NCBI GenBank assembly: GCA_030267565.1
Contig: BRXU01000004.1
Coordinates: 4,594,501 to 4,658,500 of the forward strand
Origin: Pleodorina starrii
Taxonomy: Eukaryota; Chlorophyta; Chlorophyceae; Chlamydomonadales; Volvocaceae
Direction of reading: 5' to 3'
Length of the DNA stretch: 64,000 nt
Below the pieces are notes generated by a model. That model had not been told where the DNA came from and ran no database searches. It was given only the letters and a program-made list of their open reading frames with translations. Both the position numbers and the translations under genes were made by a program. Numbering within the stretch: the stretch's first letter is position 1; each line of letters starts with the position of its first letter. Positions 12,041 through 23,036 of this stretch are shown here, in pieces.

Positions 12041-12518
12041 GTGGGTCGATGGGCCCATGGGCCCATGGGCCCGTGGGCCCGTGGGCCGGTGGGCCGGTGG
12101 GCCGGTGGGCCGGTGGACCGGTGGGCCGGTGGGCCGGTGGGCCGGTGGGCCGGTGGGCCGGTGGACCGGTGGGCTGGTGGGCCGGTGGGCCGGTGGGCCG
12201 GTGGGCCGGTGGGCCGGTGGGCCGGTGGGCCGGTGGGCCGGTGGGCCGGTGGGCCGGTGGGCCGGTGGGCCGGTGGGGCGGTGGGCCGGTGGGCCGGTGG
12301 GCCGGTGGGCCGTGGGGCCGTGGGGCCGTGGGCCCGTGGGCCCGTGGGCCCGTGGGCCCGTGGGCCGGAGGGTCGGTGGGCCGGTGGGCCGGTGGGCCGG
12401 TAGGCCGGTGGGCCGGTGGGCCGGTGGGCCCGTGGGCCGGTGGGCAGGTGGGCCCGTGGGCCCGTGGGCCCGTGGGCCCGGTGGGCCCAGTGGGCACGTG
12501 GACCCGTGGGCCGGTGGC
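12041..12518. repeat. Octamer array 2
   Basis: About 58 units. It opens with the GGTCGATGGGCCCATGGG block and closes with the GGAGGGTCGG and CAGTGGGCACGTGG variants also seen in arrays 1, 6 and 9. Confidence 0.9.
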
Positions 12519-12736
12519 CCCCATCCCCCCACCCCCCCCATGAATACATAATAAATAATGAATAAATAAAACATAAAATAAATAAAAAATTATATACGCC
12601 CCCAAAATAAAAATGTTACCCCCCACCCCCTCATAAATACATAATAATGAATGACTAAATCAACGATAATAGATATATAGTAACAAATTTACCTAAATTA
12701 CAAATAATAAATTTAAAAATAAATAATTATCAAATA

Positions 12737-12942
12737 GTGGGTCGATGGGCCCGTGGGCCCGTGGGCCCGTGGGCCCGTGGGCCGGTGGGCCCGTGGGCCG
12801 GTGGGCCGGTGGGCCCGTGGGCCCGTGGGCCCGTGGGCCCGGTGGGCCCAGTGGGCCCGTGGACCCGTGGGCCCGTGGGCCGGTGGGCCCGTGGGCCCGT
12901 GGGCCCGGTGGGCCCAGTGGGCCCGTGGACCCGTGGGCCGGT
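12737..12942. repeat. Octamer array 3
   Basis: Shortest complete array, about 25 units. Two copies of the CCCGGTGGGCCCAGTGGGCC terminator-like block lie in succession, as at the ends of arrays 4 and 5. Confidence 0.9.
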
Positions 12943-13163
12943 GGCCCCCATCCCCCCACCCCCCCCATGAATACATAATAAATAATGAATAAATAAAACA
13001 TAAAATGAATAAAAAATTATATACGCCCCCAAAATAAAAATGTTACCCCCCACCCCCTCATAAATACATAATAATGAATGACTAAATCAACGATAATAGA
13101 TATATAGTAACAAATTTACCTAAATTACAAATAATAAATTTAAAAATAAATAATTATCAAATA

Positions 13164-14370
13164 GTGGGTCGATGGGCCCATGGGCCCATGGGCCCGTGGG
13201 CCCGTGGGCCGGTGGGCCGGTGGGCCGGTGGGCCGGTGGACCGGTGGGCCGGTGGGCCGGTGGGCCGGTGGGCCGGTGGGCCGGTGGGCCGGTGGGCCGG
13301 TGGGCCGGTGGGCCGGTGGGCCGGTGGGCCGGTGGGCCGGTGGGCCGGTGGGCCGGTGGGCCGGTGGGCCGGTGGGCCGGTGGGCCGGTGGGCCGGTGGG
13401 CCGGTGGGCCGGTGGGCCGGTGGGCCGGTGGGCCGGTGGGCCGGTGGGCCGGTGGGCCGGTGGGCCGGTGGGCCGGTGGGCCGGTGGGCCGGTGGGCCGG
13501 TGGGCCGGTGGGCCGGTGGGCCGGTGGGCCGGTGGGCCGGTGGGCCGGTGGGCCGGTGGGCCGGTGGGCCGGTGGGCCGGTGGGCCGGTGGGCCGGTGGG
13601 CCGGTGGGCCGGTGGGCCGGTGGGCCGGTGGGCCGGTGGGCCGGTGGGCCGGTGGGCCGGTGGGCCGGTGGGCCGGTGGGCCGGTGGGCCGGTGGGCCGG
13701 TGGGCCGGTGGGCCGGTGGGCCGGTGGGCCGGTGGGCCGGTGGGCCGGTGGGCCGGTGGGCCGGTGGGCCGGTGGGCCGGTGGGCCGGTGGGCCGGTGGG
13801 CCGGTGGGCCGGTGGGCCGGTGGGCCGGTGGGCCGGTGGGCCGGGGGGCCGTGGGGCCGTGGGGCCGTGGGCCCGTGGGCCCGTGGGCCCGTGGGCCCGT
13901 GGGCCTGTGGGCCCGTGGGCCCGTGGGCCCGTGGGCCCGTGGGCCCGTGGGCCCGTGGGCCCGTGGGCCCGTGGGCCCGTGGGCCCGTGGGCCCGTGGGC
14001 CCGTGGGCCCGTGGGCCCGTGGGCCCGTGGGCCCGTGGGCCCGTGGGCCCGTGGGCCCGTGGGCCCGTGGGCCCGTGGGCCCGTGGGCCCGTGGGCCCGT
14101 GGGCCCGTGGGCCCGTGGGCCCGTGGGCCCGTGGGCCCGTGGGCCCGTGGGCCCGTGGGCCCGTGGGCCCGTGGGCCCGTGGGCCCGTGGGCCCGTGGGC
14201 CCGTGGGCCGGTGGGCCCGTGGGCCGGTGGGCCGGTGGGCCCGTGGGCCCGTGGGCCCGTGGGCCCGGTGGGCCCAGTGGGCCCGTGGACCCGTGGGCCC
14301 GTGGGCCGGTGGGCCCGTGGGCCCGTGGGCCCGGTGGGCCCAGTGGGCCCGTGGACCCGTGGGCCGGTGG
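13164..14370. repeat. Octamer array 4
   Basis: Split into two homogeneous blocks: GGGCCGGT units to about 13845, then GGGCCCGT units to about 14210. This shows local homogenisation of variants. Confidence 0.9.
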
Positions 14371-14586
14371 CCCCCATCCCCCCACCCCCCCCATAAATAC
14401 ATAATAAATAATGAATAAATGAAAAATAAAATGAATAATAAATTATTTACGTCCCCAAAATAAAAATGTTACCCCCCACCCCCTCATAAATACATAATAA
14501 ATAATGACTAAATAAACGATAATAGATAAATAGTAACAAATTTATCTAAATTACAAATAATTAATTAAAAAAATAATTAACAAATA

Positions 14587-15432
14587 GTGGGTCGATGGGC
14601 CCATGGGCCCATGGGCCCGTGGGCCGGTGGGCCGGTGGGCCGGTGGGCCGGTGGACCGGTGGGCCGGTGGACCGGTGAGCCGGTGGGCCGGTGGGCCGGT
14701 GGGCCGGTGGGCCGGTGGGCCGGTGGGCCGGTGGGCCGGTGGGCCGGTGGGCCGGTGGGCCGGTGGGCCGGTGGGCCGGTGGGCCGGTGGGCCGGTGGGC
14801 CGGTGGGCCGGTGGGCCGGTGGGCCGGTGGGCCGGTGGGCCGGTGGGCCGGTGGGCCGGTGGGCCGGTGGGCCGGTGGGCCGGTGGGCCGGTGGGCCGGT
14901 GGGCCGGTGGGCCGGTGGGCCGGTGGGCCGGTGGGCCGGTGGGCCGGTGGGCCGGTGGGCCGGTGGGCCGGTGGGCCGGTGGGCCGGTGGGCCGGTGGGC
15001 CGGTGGGCCGGTGGGCCGGTGGGCCGGTGGGCCGTGGGGCCGTGGGCCCGTGGGGCCGTGGGCCCGTGGGCCCGTGGGCCTGTGGGCCCGTGGGCCCGTG
15101 GGCCCGTGGGCCCGTGGGCCCGTGGGCCCGTGGGCCCGTGGGCCCGTGGGCCCGTGGGCCCGTGGGCCCGTGGGCCCGTGGGCCCGTGGGCCCGTGGGCC
15201 CGTGGGCCCGTGGGCCCGTGGGCCCGTGGGCCCGTGGGCCCGTGGGCCCGTGGGCCCGTGGGCCCGTGGGCCGGTGGGCCCGTGGGCCGGTGGGCCGGTG
15301 GGCCCGTGGGCCCGTGGGCCCGTGGGCCCGGTGGGCCCAGTGGGCCCGTGGACCCGTGGGCCCGTGGGCCGGTGGGCCCGTGGGCCCGTGGGCCCGGTGG
15401 GCCCAGTGGGCCCGTGGACCCGTGGGCCGGTG
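14587..15432. repeat. Octamer array 5
   Basis: Same two-block order as array 4 but shorter: GGGCCGGT to about 15030, then GGGCCCGT. Arrays 4 and 5 therefore look like copies of one higher-order unit that differ in length. Confidence 0.9.
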
Positions 15433-15652
15433 GCCCCCATCCCCCCACCCCCCCCATAAATACATAATAAATAATGAATAAATGAAAAATAAAATGAATA
15501 ATAAATTATTTACGTCCCCAAAATAAAAATGTTACCCCCCACCCCCTCATAAATACATAATAAATAATGACTAAATAAACGATAATAGATATATAGAAAC
15601 AAAAATACCTAAATTACAAATAATAAATTTAAAAATAAATAATTAACAAATA

Positions 15653-16121
15653 GTGGGTCGATGGGCCCATGGGCCCATGGGCCCGTGGGCCCGTGGGCCG
15701 GTGGGCCGGTGGGCCGGTGGGCCGGTGGACCGGTGAGCCGGTGGGCCGGTGGGCCGGTGGGCCGGTGGGCCGGTGGGCCGGTGGGCCGGTGGGCCGGTGG
15801 GCCGGTGGGCCGGTGGGCCGGTGGGCCGGTGGGCCGGTGGGCCGGTGGGCCGGTGGGCCGGTGGGCCGGTGGGCCGGTGGGCCGGTGGGCCGGTGGGCCG
15901 GTGGGCCGGTGGGCCGGTGGGCCGGTGGGCCGTGGGGCCGTGGGCCCGTGGGCCCGTGGGCCCGTGGGCCGGAGGGTCGGTGGGCCGGTGGGCCGGTGGG
16001 CCGGTAGGCCGGTGGGCCGGTGGGCCGGTGGGCCCGTGGGCCGGTGGGCAGGTGGGCCCGTGGGCCCGTGGGCCCGTGGGCCCGGTGGGCCCAGTGGGCA
16101 CGTGGACCCGTGGGCCGGTGG
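15653..16121. repeat. Octamer array 6
   Basis: About 58 units with the GGAGGGTCGG variant near 15970. Closely resembles arrays 2, 7 and 9. Confidence 0.9.
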
Positions 16122-16337
16122 CCCCCATCCCCCACCCCCCCATGAATACATAATAAATAATGAATAAATAAAAAATAAAATGAATAAAAAATTATATACG
16201 CCCCCAAAATAAAAATGTTACCCCCCACCCCCTCATAAATACATAATAATGAATGACTAAATCAACGATAATAGATATATAGTAACAAATTTACCTAAAT
16301 TACAAATAATAAATTTAAAAATAAATAATTAACAAAT

Positions 16338-16711
16338 AGTGGGTCGATGGGCCCATGGGCCCATGGGCCCGTGGGCCCGTGGGCCGGTGGGCCGGTGGGC
16401 CGGTGGGCCGGTGGACCGGTGAGCCGGTGGGCCGGTGGGCCGGTGGGCCGGTGGGCCGGTGGGCCGGTGGGCCGGTGGGCCGGTGGGCCGGTGGGCCGGT
16501 GGGCCGGTGGGCCGGTGGGCCGGTGGGCCGGTGGGCCGGTGGGCCGGTGGGCCGTGGGGCCGTGGGGCCGTGGGCCCGTGGGCCCGTGGGCCCGTGGGCC
16601 CGTGGGCCCGTGGGCCGGAGGGTCGGTGGGCCGGTGGGCCGGTGGGCCGGTAGGCCGGTGGGCCGGTGGGCCGGTGGGCCGGTGGGCCCGTGGGCCGGTG
16701 GGCAGGTGGGC
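16338..16711. repeat. Octamer array 7, left part, broken by transposon
   Basis: Normal opening and GGAGGGTCGG block, but the array stops after GGCAGGTGGGC where the transposon begins. The missing remainder of this unit resumes at 20016. Confidence 0.9.
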
Positions 16712-17299
16712 CTGTCATGTGCAGCGGACGGCACGCATGCGTCCCCGACACCGGGGGTGTGGATTGAGAGTTCGTGCGGGGCGGCGCAGCAGCAGCTAGA
16801 CTACAGCTCGGGCAAACTGTATCTATTGCTGGCCCCGCGGCCCGGCCTTCGAGGCGAGACCGCGCTCCTTCTTCCTACGCATTGCTACCTAAGACCCGGT
16901 GCAGGTCGCACCGAAGCCGCTCGAACTAGTTAGTCGTGTCTGGTTCATGATGACATTAGCCAGCCAGGGTGATCAGGCCTGGCCGGCGCGTCACTAGAGT
17001 CGGAACATGTCGGCTGGCCTGGGCGGATGCCCAATGGAGAATACTGAACTGATGTTACATCATTCCCATTGAAGCGTCACTATACTTCAGCATGTACGTA
17101 TGCAGTATGACCAGGCGAAGCGCTTCCCGCTGGAAACGCTTGCGCCTAGGTAGAGCTCGCACTGGACGAGCAGTGATTGGTTCCGGAGCCCGGGCATGGC
17201 CCTGGTCCCCGGTTCGAGCCCAACCGAGAGCGTTCGTCTGCGCTCCAACTGTCAGTCAGTTTGACCAGATAATTCCCAGCCACCAACGGTGCACGACAG
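16712..17299 (+). mobile_element. Short non-autonomous transposon copy (internal deletion derivative)
   Basis: It starts CTGTCATGTGCAG and ends GTGCACGACAG, a short imperfect terminal inverted repeat (CTGTCRTG). It consists of a 53-base 5' end joined straight to a 535-base 3' part (16765-17299). Both parts recur in the adjacent longer element, so this copy is that element minus its middle. No coding region. The 3' part contains a GGTTCGAGCCC motif like a Pol III B box but no foldable tRNA. Superfamily not determined. Confidence 0.7.
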
Positions 17300-20015
17300 C
17301 TGTCATGTGCAGCGGACGGCACGCATGCGTCCCCGACACCGGGGGTGTGGATCCCCCCCCCGCACGCAGCCTGTAAGACTGGCGAGGGAGGTGCCAGTTC
17401 ACGCTCCGCACACGCAAGTGCTGGGCCGCAGTGTCTGCGTTGGCCCAGTGCCAGGTTCGCTCCGCCGCGCGCGCAACGCCGATCGTTCAGGTGGTCTAGA
17501 AAAGCCGAAGTCATGCAACCTCACACGTCTTAAGTTCTGCACCCTGTCGCACGCCCGTGGGGTAGCACCGCACGGTGGGCAGAAGTGCACTCCACAACAC
17601 CACTACTGGGGCCACAGCCAGAGCGCTTTGGCCAGCAACCAAGGCCCCAAACACCGCAGCAAACCCAGCAACTCCACAGAGGAAGCCGCGCCACGGGGCG
17701 GGTTCAAAACACCAACAAGCTACATCCACACTACAACAGCACTGGCTACGAAGTGCCAACAAACAGCAAAGCGCTCTACGGTCCGCCAAGGGCTTCGAGC
17801 ACGCTTGGGGAGGTCGCCTACTGGGTCGGACACGTGCTACATAAACGCTGCTCAAAGCCTGCCCGCTAGCCGGTCCTGCGCTGGTGATCTGCTACGACGC
17901 GCGCGGCGGCAACACGCAAGTACCCTAAACATACTGAACACCAGCCCTGTGACGCATCCCATGTAACTATCCCGCTGGCAAAAAGGCAGGTCCAGACGGG
18001 CAGGCAGGCCTTCGCGACCGTTCTAAAGCCCCCCCCAGATCTCTACCAGACCCTTCATGGCCCCATAACAACGACACTACACCGAACTCTCAGAACAACC
18101 CCAAGGCCACAGGGCGGCGCGCTGCGACGGCGCCATCAGCTGATCCCTTGAGTGTCGCTCCTCCGCGCCCCTCGTTGGAGCCATCGAGAGTTGGTTCCGT
18201 TGCCGCCAATTCCCCTAAACCGCAGTGCGGCACCCCATCCCTCCGCCGAAGCCCGCTCGTCGAGACTACGGAGAAACCAACCGCCTAGGCCGCTGTGCGG
18301 CACCCCATCCCTCCGCCGAAGCCCGTTCGTCGAGGCTTCAGAGAAACCAACCGCCTAGGCCGATGCGCGGCACCCCATCCCTCCGCCGAAGCCCGTTCGC
18401 CGAGACTCCGGAGAAACCAACCGCCTAGGCCGCCGTGCGGCACCCCATCCCTCCGCCGAAGCCCGCTCGCCGAGACTCCAGAGAAACCAACCGCCTAGGC
18501 CGCCGTGCGGCACCCCATCCCTCCGCCGAAGCCCGCTCGCCGAGACTCCGGAGAAACCAACCGCCTAGGCCGCCGTGCGGCACCCCATCCCTCCGCCGAA
18601 GCCCGCTCGCCAACTCCAGAGAAACCAACCGCCTAGGCCGCTGTGCGGCACCCCATCCCTCCGCCGAAGCCCGTTCGCCGAGACTACGGAGAAACCAACC
18701 GCCTAGGCCGCTGTGCGGCACCCCATCCCTCCGCCGAAGCCCGTTCGCCGAGACTACGGAGAAACCAACCGCCTAGGCCGCTGTGCGGCACCCCATCCCT
18801 CCGCCGAAGCCCGCTCGTCGAGACTACGGAGAAACCAACCGCCTAGGCCGCTGTGCGGCACCCCATCCCTCCGCCGAAGCCCGTTCGTCGAGGCTTCAGA
18901 GAAACCAACCGCCTAGGCCGATGCGCGGCACCCCATCCCTCCGCCGAAGCCCGTTCGCCGAGACTCCGGAGAAACCAACCGCCTAGGCCGATGCGCGGCA
19001 CCCCATCCCTCCGCCGAAGCCCGTTCGCCGAGTCTCCGGAGAAACCAGTCCCTCGCGGCGCATCGCTGCAGTCCGCTCATGCCACGGTCCCCCCACGTGG
19101 TGGGCCTCAAAGAGTCACCTCGGACAGGCCATCGGATGTCGACAGCCCCGACATCGTGTCGGTTCCGGTGCAATGTGTCGGAACGGCGAACACCGAGACG
19201 ACTTGATCCGCAGCTGGACCAGTCGCCTAGCAGAAGCCGTCGTGGCCCTGCAAGCTCAAAGATTTGCCGCGCTCGACGCGGCTGCCGTCGTGGCGTGTGG
19301 ACCTGGCCGGGTCCGAAAGCTGCTGCTCGGAAGCAGCAGTGTTGGGCGCTCGTGGCCCGAACCGTCACGGCGTCGTGCCGTTACGGAATATGCCACCTAA
19401 CTGATGGTCTGCAGCCCACAGCTAGGTGTCGAAGCCCGAGAGTCAGTCGCGAGAGATCGCAACGACCCGGCTTCGCCTGGTGAGAGTTCGTGCGGGGCGG
19501 CGCAGCAGCAGCTAGACTACAGCTCGGGCAAACTGTATCTATTGCTGGCCCCGCGGCCCGGCCTTCGAGGCGAGACCGCGCTCCTTCTTCCTACGCATTG
19601 CTACCTAAGACCCGGTGCAGGTCGCACCGAAGCCGCTCGAACTAGTTAGTCGTGTCTGGTTCATGATGACATTAGCCAGCCAGGGTGATCAGGCCTGGCC
19701 GGCGCGTCACTAGAGTCGGAACATGTCGGCTGGCCTGGGCGGATGCCCAATGGAGAATACTGAACTGATGTTACATCATTCCCATTGAAGCATCACTATA
19801 CTTCAGCATGTACGTATGCAGTATGACCAGGCGAAGCGCTTCCCGCTGGAAACGCTTGCGCCTAGGTAGAGCTCGCACTGGACGAGCAGTGATTGGTTCC
19901 GGAGCCCGGGCATGGCCCTGGTCCCCGGTTCGAGCCCAACCGAGAGCGTTCGTCTGCGCTCCAACTGTCAGTCAGTTTGACCAGATAATTCCCAGCCACC
20001 AACGGTGCACGACAG
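17300..20015 (+). mobile_element. Long non-autonomous transposon copy
   Basis: It begins with the same 53 bases as the short copy (17300-17352) and ends with the same 535 bases (19481-20015); I saw only one base difference between the 3' parts, at the GAAGCGTC/GAAGCATC position. The 2.1 kb middle has no recognisable transposase and holds a 70-base satellite. The flanking octamer array resumes at 20016 as if uninterrupted, with 2-3 shared bases (GC or GCC) that could be a target duplication. Confidence 0.7.
18219..19054 (+). repeat. 70-bp tandem satellite inside transposon
   Basis: Twelve units of about 70 bases share GCGGCACCCCATCCCTCCGC and AACCAACCGCCTAGGCCG. Start points of the GCGGCACCCC core fall at about 18227, 18297, 18367 and so on, with one 68-base unit near 18577-18645. 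Units differ mainly in a short variable segment (CGTCGAGACTACGG, CGCCGAGACTCCGG and similar). Confidence 0.95.
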
Positions 20016-20082
20016 GCCCGTGGGCCCGTGGGCCCGTGGGCCCGGTGGGCCCAGTGGGCACGTGGACCCGTGGGCCGGTGGC
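20016..20082. repeat. Octamer array 7, right part
   Basis: The remainder of the unit broken at 16711: GGGCCCGT units, then CAGTGGGCACGTGGACCC and the standard C-run, followed by a normal AT-rich spacer. Confidence 0.9.
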
Positions 20083-20300
20083 CCCCATCCCCCCACCCAC
20101 CCCATGAATACATAATAAATAATGAATAAATAAAAAATAAAATGAATAAAAAATTATATACGCCCCCAAAATAAAAATGTTACCCCCCAACCCCTCATAA
20201 ATACATAATAATGAATGACTAAATCAACGATAATAGATATATAGTAACAAATTTATCTAAATTACAAATAATAAATTTAAAAATAAATAATTAACAAATA

Positions 20301-20691
20301 GTGGGTCGATGGGCCCATGGGCCCGTGGGCCCGTGGGCCGGTGGACCGGTGAGCCGGTGGACCGGTGGGCCGGTGGGCCGGTGGGCCGGTGGGCCGGTGG
20401 GCCGGTGGGCCGGTGGGCCGGTGGGCCGGTGGGCCGGTGGGCCGGTGGGCCGTGGGGCCGTGGGGCCGTGGGCCCGTGGGCCCGTGGGCCCGTGGGCCCG
20501 TGGGCCCGTGGGCCCGTGGGCCCGTGGGCCCGTGGGCCCGTGGGCCGGAGGGTCGGTGGGCCGGTGGGCCGGTGGGCCGGTAGGCCGGTGGGCCGGTGGG
20601 CCGGTGGGCCCGTGGGCCGGTGGGCAGGTGGGCCCGTGGGCCCGTGGGCCCGGTGGGCCCAGTGGGCACGTGGACCCGTGGGCCGGTGGCC
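20301..20691. repeat. Octamer array 9
   Basis: About 48 units with the GGAGGGTCGG and GGCAGG variants near its end, the same order as arrays 2 and 6. Confidence 0.9.
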
Positions 20692-20909
20692 CCCATCCCC
20701 CCACCCCCCCCATGAATACATAATAAATAATGAATAAATAAAAAATAAAGTGAATAAAAAATTATTTACGCCCCCAAAATAAAAATGTTACCCCCCACCC
20801 CCTCATAAATACATAATAATGAATGACTAAATCAACGATAATAGATATATAGTAACAAATTTATCTAAATTACAAATAATAAATTTAAAAATAAATAATT
20901 AACAAATAG

Positions 20910-22048
20910 TGGGTCGGTGAGCCCATGGGCCCATGGGCCCGTGGGCCCGTGGGCCGGTGGGCCGGTGGGCCGGTGGGCCGGTGGGCCGGTGGGCCGGTGG
21001 GCCGGTGGGCCGGTGGGCCGGTGGGCCCGTGGGCCCGTGGGCCCGTGGGCCCGTGGGCCCGTGGGCCCGTGGGACGGGCCCGTGGGCCCGTGGGCCGGTG
21101 GGCCGGTGGGCCGGTGGGCCGGTGGGCCGGTGGGCCCGTGGGCCCGTGGGCCCGTGGGCCGGTGGGCCGGTGGGCCGGTGGGCCGGTGGGCCGGTGGGCC
21201 GGTGGGCCGGTGGGCCGGTGGGCCGGTGGGCCGGTGGGCCGGTGGGCCGGTGGGCCGGTGGGCCGGTGGGCCGGTGGGCCGGTGGGCCGGTGGGCCGGTG
21301 GGCCGGTGGGCCGGTGGGCTGGTGGGCCGGTGGGCCGGTGGGCCGGTGGGCCGGTGGGCCGGTGGGCCGGTGGGCCGGTGGGCCGGTGGGCCGGTGGGCC
21401 GGTGGGCCGGTGGGCCCGTGGGCCCGTGGGCCCGTGGGCCCGTGGGCCGGTGGGCCGGTGGGCCGGTGGGCCGGTGGGCCGGTGGGCCGGTGGGCCGGTG
21501 GGCCGGTGGGCCGGTGGGCCGGTGGGCCCGTGGGCCCGTGGGCCCGTGGGCCCGTGGGCCGGTGGGCCGGTGGGCCGGTGGGCCGGTGGGCCGGTGGGCC
21601 GGTGGGCCGGTGGGCCGGTGGGCCGGTGGGCCGGTGGGCCGGTGGGCCGGTGGGCCGGTGGGCCGGTGGGCCGGTGGGCCGGTGGGCCGGTGGGCCGGTG
21701 GGCCGGTGGGCCGTCGGCCGTGCCCCCGTGGGCCTGTCGGCCCGTCAGCCCGTCGGCCCGTTGGCCCGTCGGCCCGTGGGCCCGTGGGCCCGTGGGCCCG
21801 TGGGCCCGTGGGCCCGTGGGCCCGTGGGCCCGTGGGCCCGTCGGCCCGTGGGCCCGTCGGCCCGTGGGCCCGTGGGCCCGTGGGCCCGTGGGCCCGTGGG
21901 CCCGTGGGCCCGTGGGCCGGTCGGCCGGTCGGCCCGTCGGCCCGTCGGCCCGTGCCCCCGTGGGCCCGTCGGCCCGTGGGCCCGTTGGCCCGTGGGCCCG
22001 CGGGCCCGTAGGCCCGTCGGCCGGTCGGCCCGTCGGCCCGTCGGTCCG
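20910..22048. repeat. Octamer array 10, with diverged distal edge
   Basis: Last array. It alternates short blocks of GGGCCGGT and GGGCCCGT. From about 21713 the unit changes to CGTCGGCC/CGTGGGCC mixtures and then stops without the usual C-run or spacer, so it marks the boundary of the block. Confidence 0.9.
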
Positions 22049-22466
22049 ACTGTTTACCGGTACAAATGGCGTTGCTCCAGCGAAATTGAAGCAATTTTGG
22101 GGTACATGGGCAGTGTCACGAGGCTCGCACGGCTTTGCATGACGGATCAGATAGTTTAATGATTAGCTTTTATTCAAGATGCCTAGCCTGTTACCGGCTC
22201 GAATCAAGGGGGTCGTGGGCATGCAACCATGCATGCATCGCATCAATCGGATCCAAAAATACCGGTAGTTTGTTGCGCGCGGTTGTAATCAAACGGACAG
22301 CGCTGAAGTAAGCGTCCAACGTTCTCGCAGTGTCAATTTTGCTTTATAAAGGATGGCCACTGTGTGCTTGGTTTCGGCATCGTGCGCCAAGGGCCACGCT
22401 GCTGCAGCGTTCTACCGAGCCAGGAGCATACACTCAAGGGAGAGTGACAGGAAGTAGATCAACAGT
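22049..22466. other. Intergenic, probable promoter region of apyrase gene
   Basis: Unique sequence between the satellite edge and the proposed apyrase start. TTTATAAAG at about 22343 resembles a TATA box, but it lies over 100 bases from the ATG. No coding sequence recognised. Confidence 0.35.
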
Positions 22467-23005
22467 ATGCTTTCTTATAAAGGAGCCACAACGCCTTGCG
22501 GTCCGTTGTCGTGCTCTCTGCTCGCAATTGCAGCTCTTTTATTCTTTCTATTCTGGGCCCGGGCGCCCATCACAGCAGAATATGTTACAGTGATCGACTG
22601 CGGGAGCTCTGGAACTCGTATGTGAGTCGCGTCTGTGAGGTGGAGCTGGGTCGGGGCACTGAAGCGCCCCAATTGCTCCCAAGTGCAGATACGTGTTTGC
22701 TTGGAAATATGCGGACGCGCGGCGTGGCATGCCAAGCCTGGAGCTTATACCGCCATCAGCTGCGGCCAGCCTCATCCCGAAGAAGTCGGGCACAAGTACG
22801 TCGCTGGCACGTCGGCTTCCCGTGCGAGCTGGGCCACAGAGCGCTTGACGGCAGCACACAGCCGCCTGCCCACCCTCCACCCCCCGCACCACCGGGATGA
22901 GTGCCGATCGGCGCTTGCTTTCCATATCCGTGCAACGCAGGCGCAGCTGGGGCCCCTAACCTGTGACCAGGAAGCGGGTTCCCCACGTGATGGGATTCGC
23001 CCTCT

Positions 23006-23036
<31 letters not shown>

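Larger units (their letters stand above)
10406..22048. repeat. Two-component satellite block: GC octamer arrays with AT-rich spacers
   Basis: The block has ten arrays of an eight-base unit (GGGCCGGT, with blocks of GGGCCCGT). They are separated by eight near-identical AT-rich spacers of about 205 bases at 11840-12040, 12533-12736, 12959-13163, 14384-14586, 15446-15652, 16133-16337, 20096-20300 and 20707-20909. Most higher-order units open with GTGGGTCGATGGGCCCATGG and close with GGGCCGGTGGCCCCCATCC and a C-run. One unit is split by a transposon at 16712-20015. As eight is not a multiple of three, every frame on both strands stays open, so the long predicted proteins here are artefacts. Confidence 0.95.

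Noticed and set aside
18219..19054. CRISPR-like array
   Set aside because: Units are contiguous 70-base tandem repeats with small variants, not identical short repeats with unique spacers, and the genome is eukaryotic.
19860..19960. True tRNA gene in the transposon
   Set aside because: Only the B-box-like motif matches. The T-arm stem and acceptor stem do not pair.
16712..20015. LTR retrotransposon with 535-base LTRs
   Set aside because: The 535-base repeats do not start TG and end CA, there is no primer-binding site or polypurine tract, and the 53-base 5' end occurs before the first copy as well as after it. This fits tandem elements better.
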